This document shows positions 63,482-64,000 of a stretch of DNA of 64,000 nt, in pieces; within the stretch, counting starts at the first letter, position 1; each line of letters begins with the position of its first letter. Both the position numbers and the translations under genes were made by a program. The notes under the pieces are model-generated. The model searched no databases. It was not told where the DNA came from and saw nothing but the letters and a program-made list of their open reading frames with translations. This DNA is from Phenylobacterium sp. (GTDB lineage Bacteria > Pseudomonadota > Alphaproteobacteria > Caulobacterales > Caulobacteraceae), in the NCBI RefSeq assembly GCF_004799515.1, contig NZ_SSMX01000021.1, forward strand, positions 1-64,000, written 5' to 3'.

Positions 63482-64000
63482 ATGACGCATTTCGCCGCCC
63501 TGATCCTAGCCGCCCTGATGCTCGGGGCCTGCACCCCGCTCATGGTGCAGCAGGCCGGCAATCCGCCGATGGGGTTCTCAGGCCCTCGCATCGAGGCCAC
63601 CGACATCGTCAGCTTCGACGGCGCCAAGCTCGGCCTGTCGGAATGGGACGCTACAAGCGGCGATCCCTGGGCGGTGATCGTCGGCGTCCACGGCATGAAC
63701 GACTACGCCAACGCCTTCCACATGGCCGCGCCCTGGTGGGCCGAGCAGGGCGTCACCACCATCGCCTACGACCAGCGCGGCTTCGGCCGCTCGCCGGGCC
63801 GCGGCATCTGGGCCGGCGACGACCTGATGGTCGAGGACCTGCGCACCGTCGCCGCGCTGGCCCGCGCCAAGTATCCGCGCGCCCTCATCGTGGTGGCCGG
63901 CGAGAGCCTGGGCGGGGCGGTGGCGGCGGAAGCCTTCGCCTCCGACCGGCCGCCCACCGCCGACCGGCTGGTGCTGCTGTCGCCGGCCGTCTGGGGCTGG
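63482..64000 (+). CDS. alpha/beta hydrolase lipoprotein (lysophospholipase-like), 3' end outside window
   Basis: The first 173 codons are present. The N-terminus is a lipoprotein signal with lipobox LMLGAC, so the protein is expected in an envelope membrane. The hydrolase core shows VIVGVHGMNDYANAFHM, AYDQRGFGRSPG and the nucleophile elbow AGESLGGAVAAE, as in monoacylglycerol lipase/lysophospholipase proteins. The acid and histidine lie beyond the window. The track omits it because no stop is present. Confidence 0.85.
   Translation, partial: MTHFAALILAALMLGACTPLMVQQAGNPPMGFSGPRIEATDIVSFDGAKLGLSEWDATSGDPWAVIVGVHGMNDYANAFHMAAPWWAEQGVTTIAYDQRGFGRSPGRGIWAGDDLMVEDLRTVAALARAKYPRALIVVAGESLGGAVAAEAFASDRPPTADRLVLLSPAVWGW

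Overview
The window is about 64 kb of high-GC alphaproteobacterial chromosome. The gene content points to Caulobacteraceae, with Phenylobacterium the best guess. Supporting this are a canonical CtrA cell-cycle regulator, the Caulobacter-type flagellar order fliF-fliG-flbE/fliH-fliN-flbD-flhA plus fliI-fliJ, a FixL/FixJ oxygen-sensing pair, an alpha-type SspB, and a circularly permuted (two-piece) tmRNA gene with an ANDNF-type tag. This assignment is inference from gene content; no database search was run. No prophage, insertion sequence, CRISPR array, rRNA or tRNA gene was seen.

Layout. 1-1.8 kb: signalling genes (a PAS/HisKA_2 kinase cut by the window edge, and a receiver protein with a DUF2188-like head). 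1.9-6.6 kb: a plus-strand run of GSCFA protein, 2OG-Fe(II) oxygenase, AMP-dependent acyl-CoA ligase and alpha/beta hydrolase. 6.6-14.4 kb: accessory metabolism and envelope genes (chromate transporter, zinc alcohol dehydrogenase, methyltransferase, M23 peptidase, ArsC, M28 membrane peptidase), with a 160-bp nested inverted repeat at 9.1 kb. 14.4-18.4 kb: oxygen-signalling locus, with a FixT-like single receiver divergent from fixL-fixJ and a FixJ-type box between them. 18.5-30.8 kb: ctrA with a promoter region rich in GANTC and TTAA, then fliI-fliJ, two unrelated membrane-protein genes, and the fliF-to-flhA operon. 30.9-36.2 kb: exported serine hydrolase, caspase-like C13 peptidase, hotdog protein, sspB and the permuted ssrA gene, then yciB. 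36.2-40.1 kb: ilvH and ilvB, separated by three unrelated genes; ilvB is preceded by a leader peptide and attenuator. 40.1-46.5 kb: miaA/serB (start codons overlapping), HAD phosphatase, GNAT, hflC-hflK and apbC/mrp. 46.5-64 kb: two GPH-type transporters, an SDR, a DevBCA-like exporter, a nucleoside transporter, GST, an MBL hydrolase, an LLM monooxygenase with a 3' frame problem, a GFA protein, a thioesterase, and a thiolase/acyl-CoA dehydrogenase pair. A lipoprotein hydrolase runs off the right edge.

How the genes work together. CtrA is expected to drive class II flagellar genes such as those next to it here, and FlbD and FliF-FliG feed into later flagellar expression. FixL-FixJ would activate a hypoxic response that FixT damps by feedback. 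SspB delivers proteins tagged by the neighbouring ssrA RNA to ClpXP. IlvB and IlvH make branched-chain amino-acid precursors under attenuation control. Most long opposite-strand ORFs in the track are GC-driven shadows and were left out.
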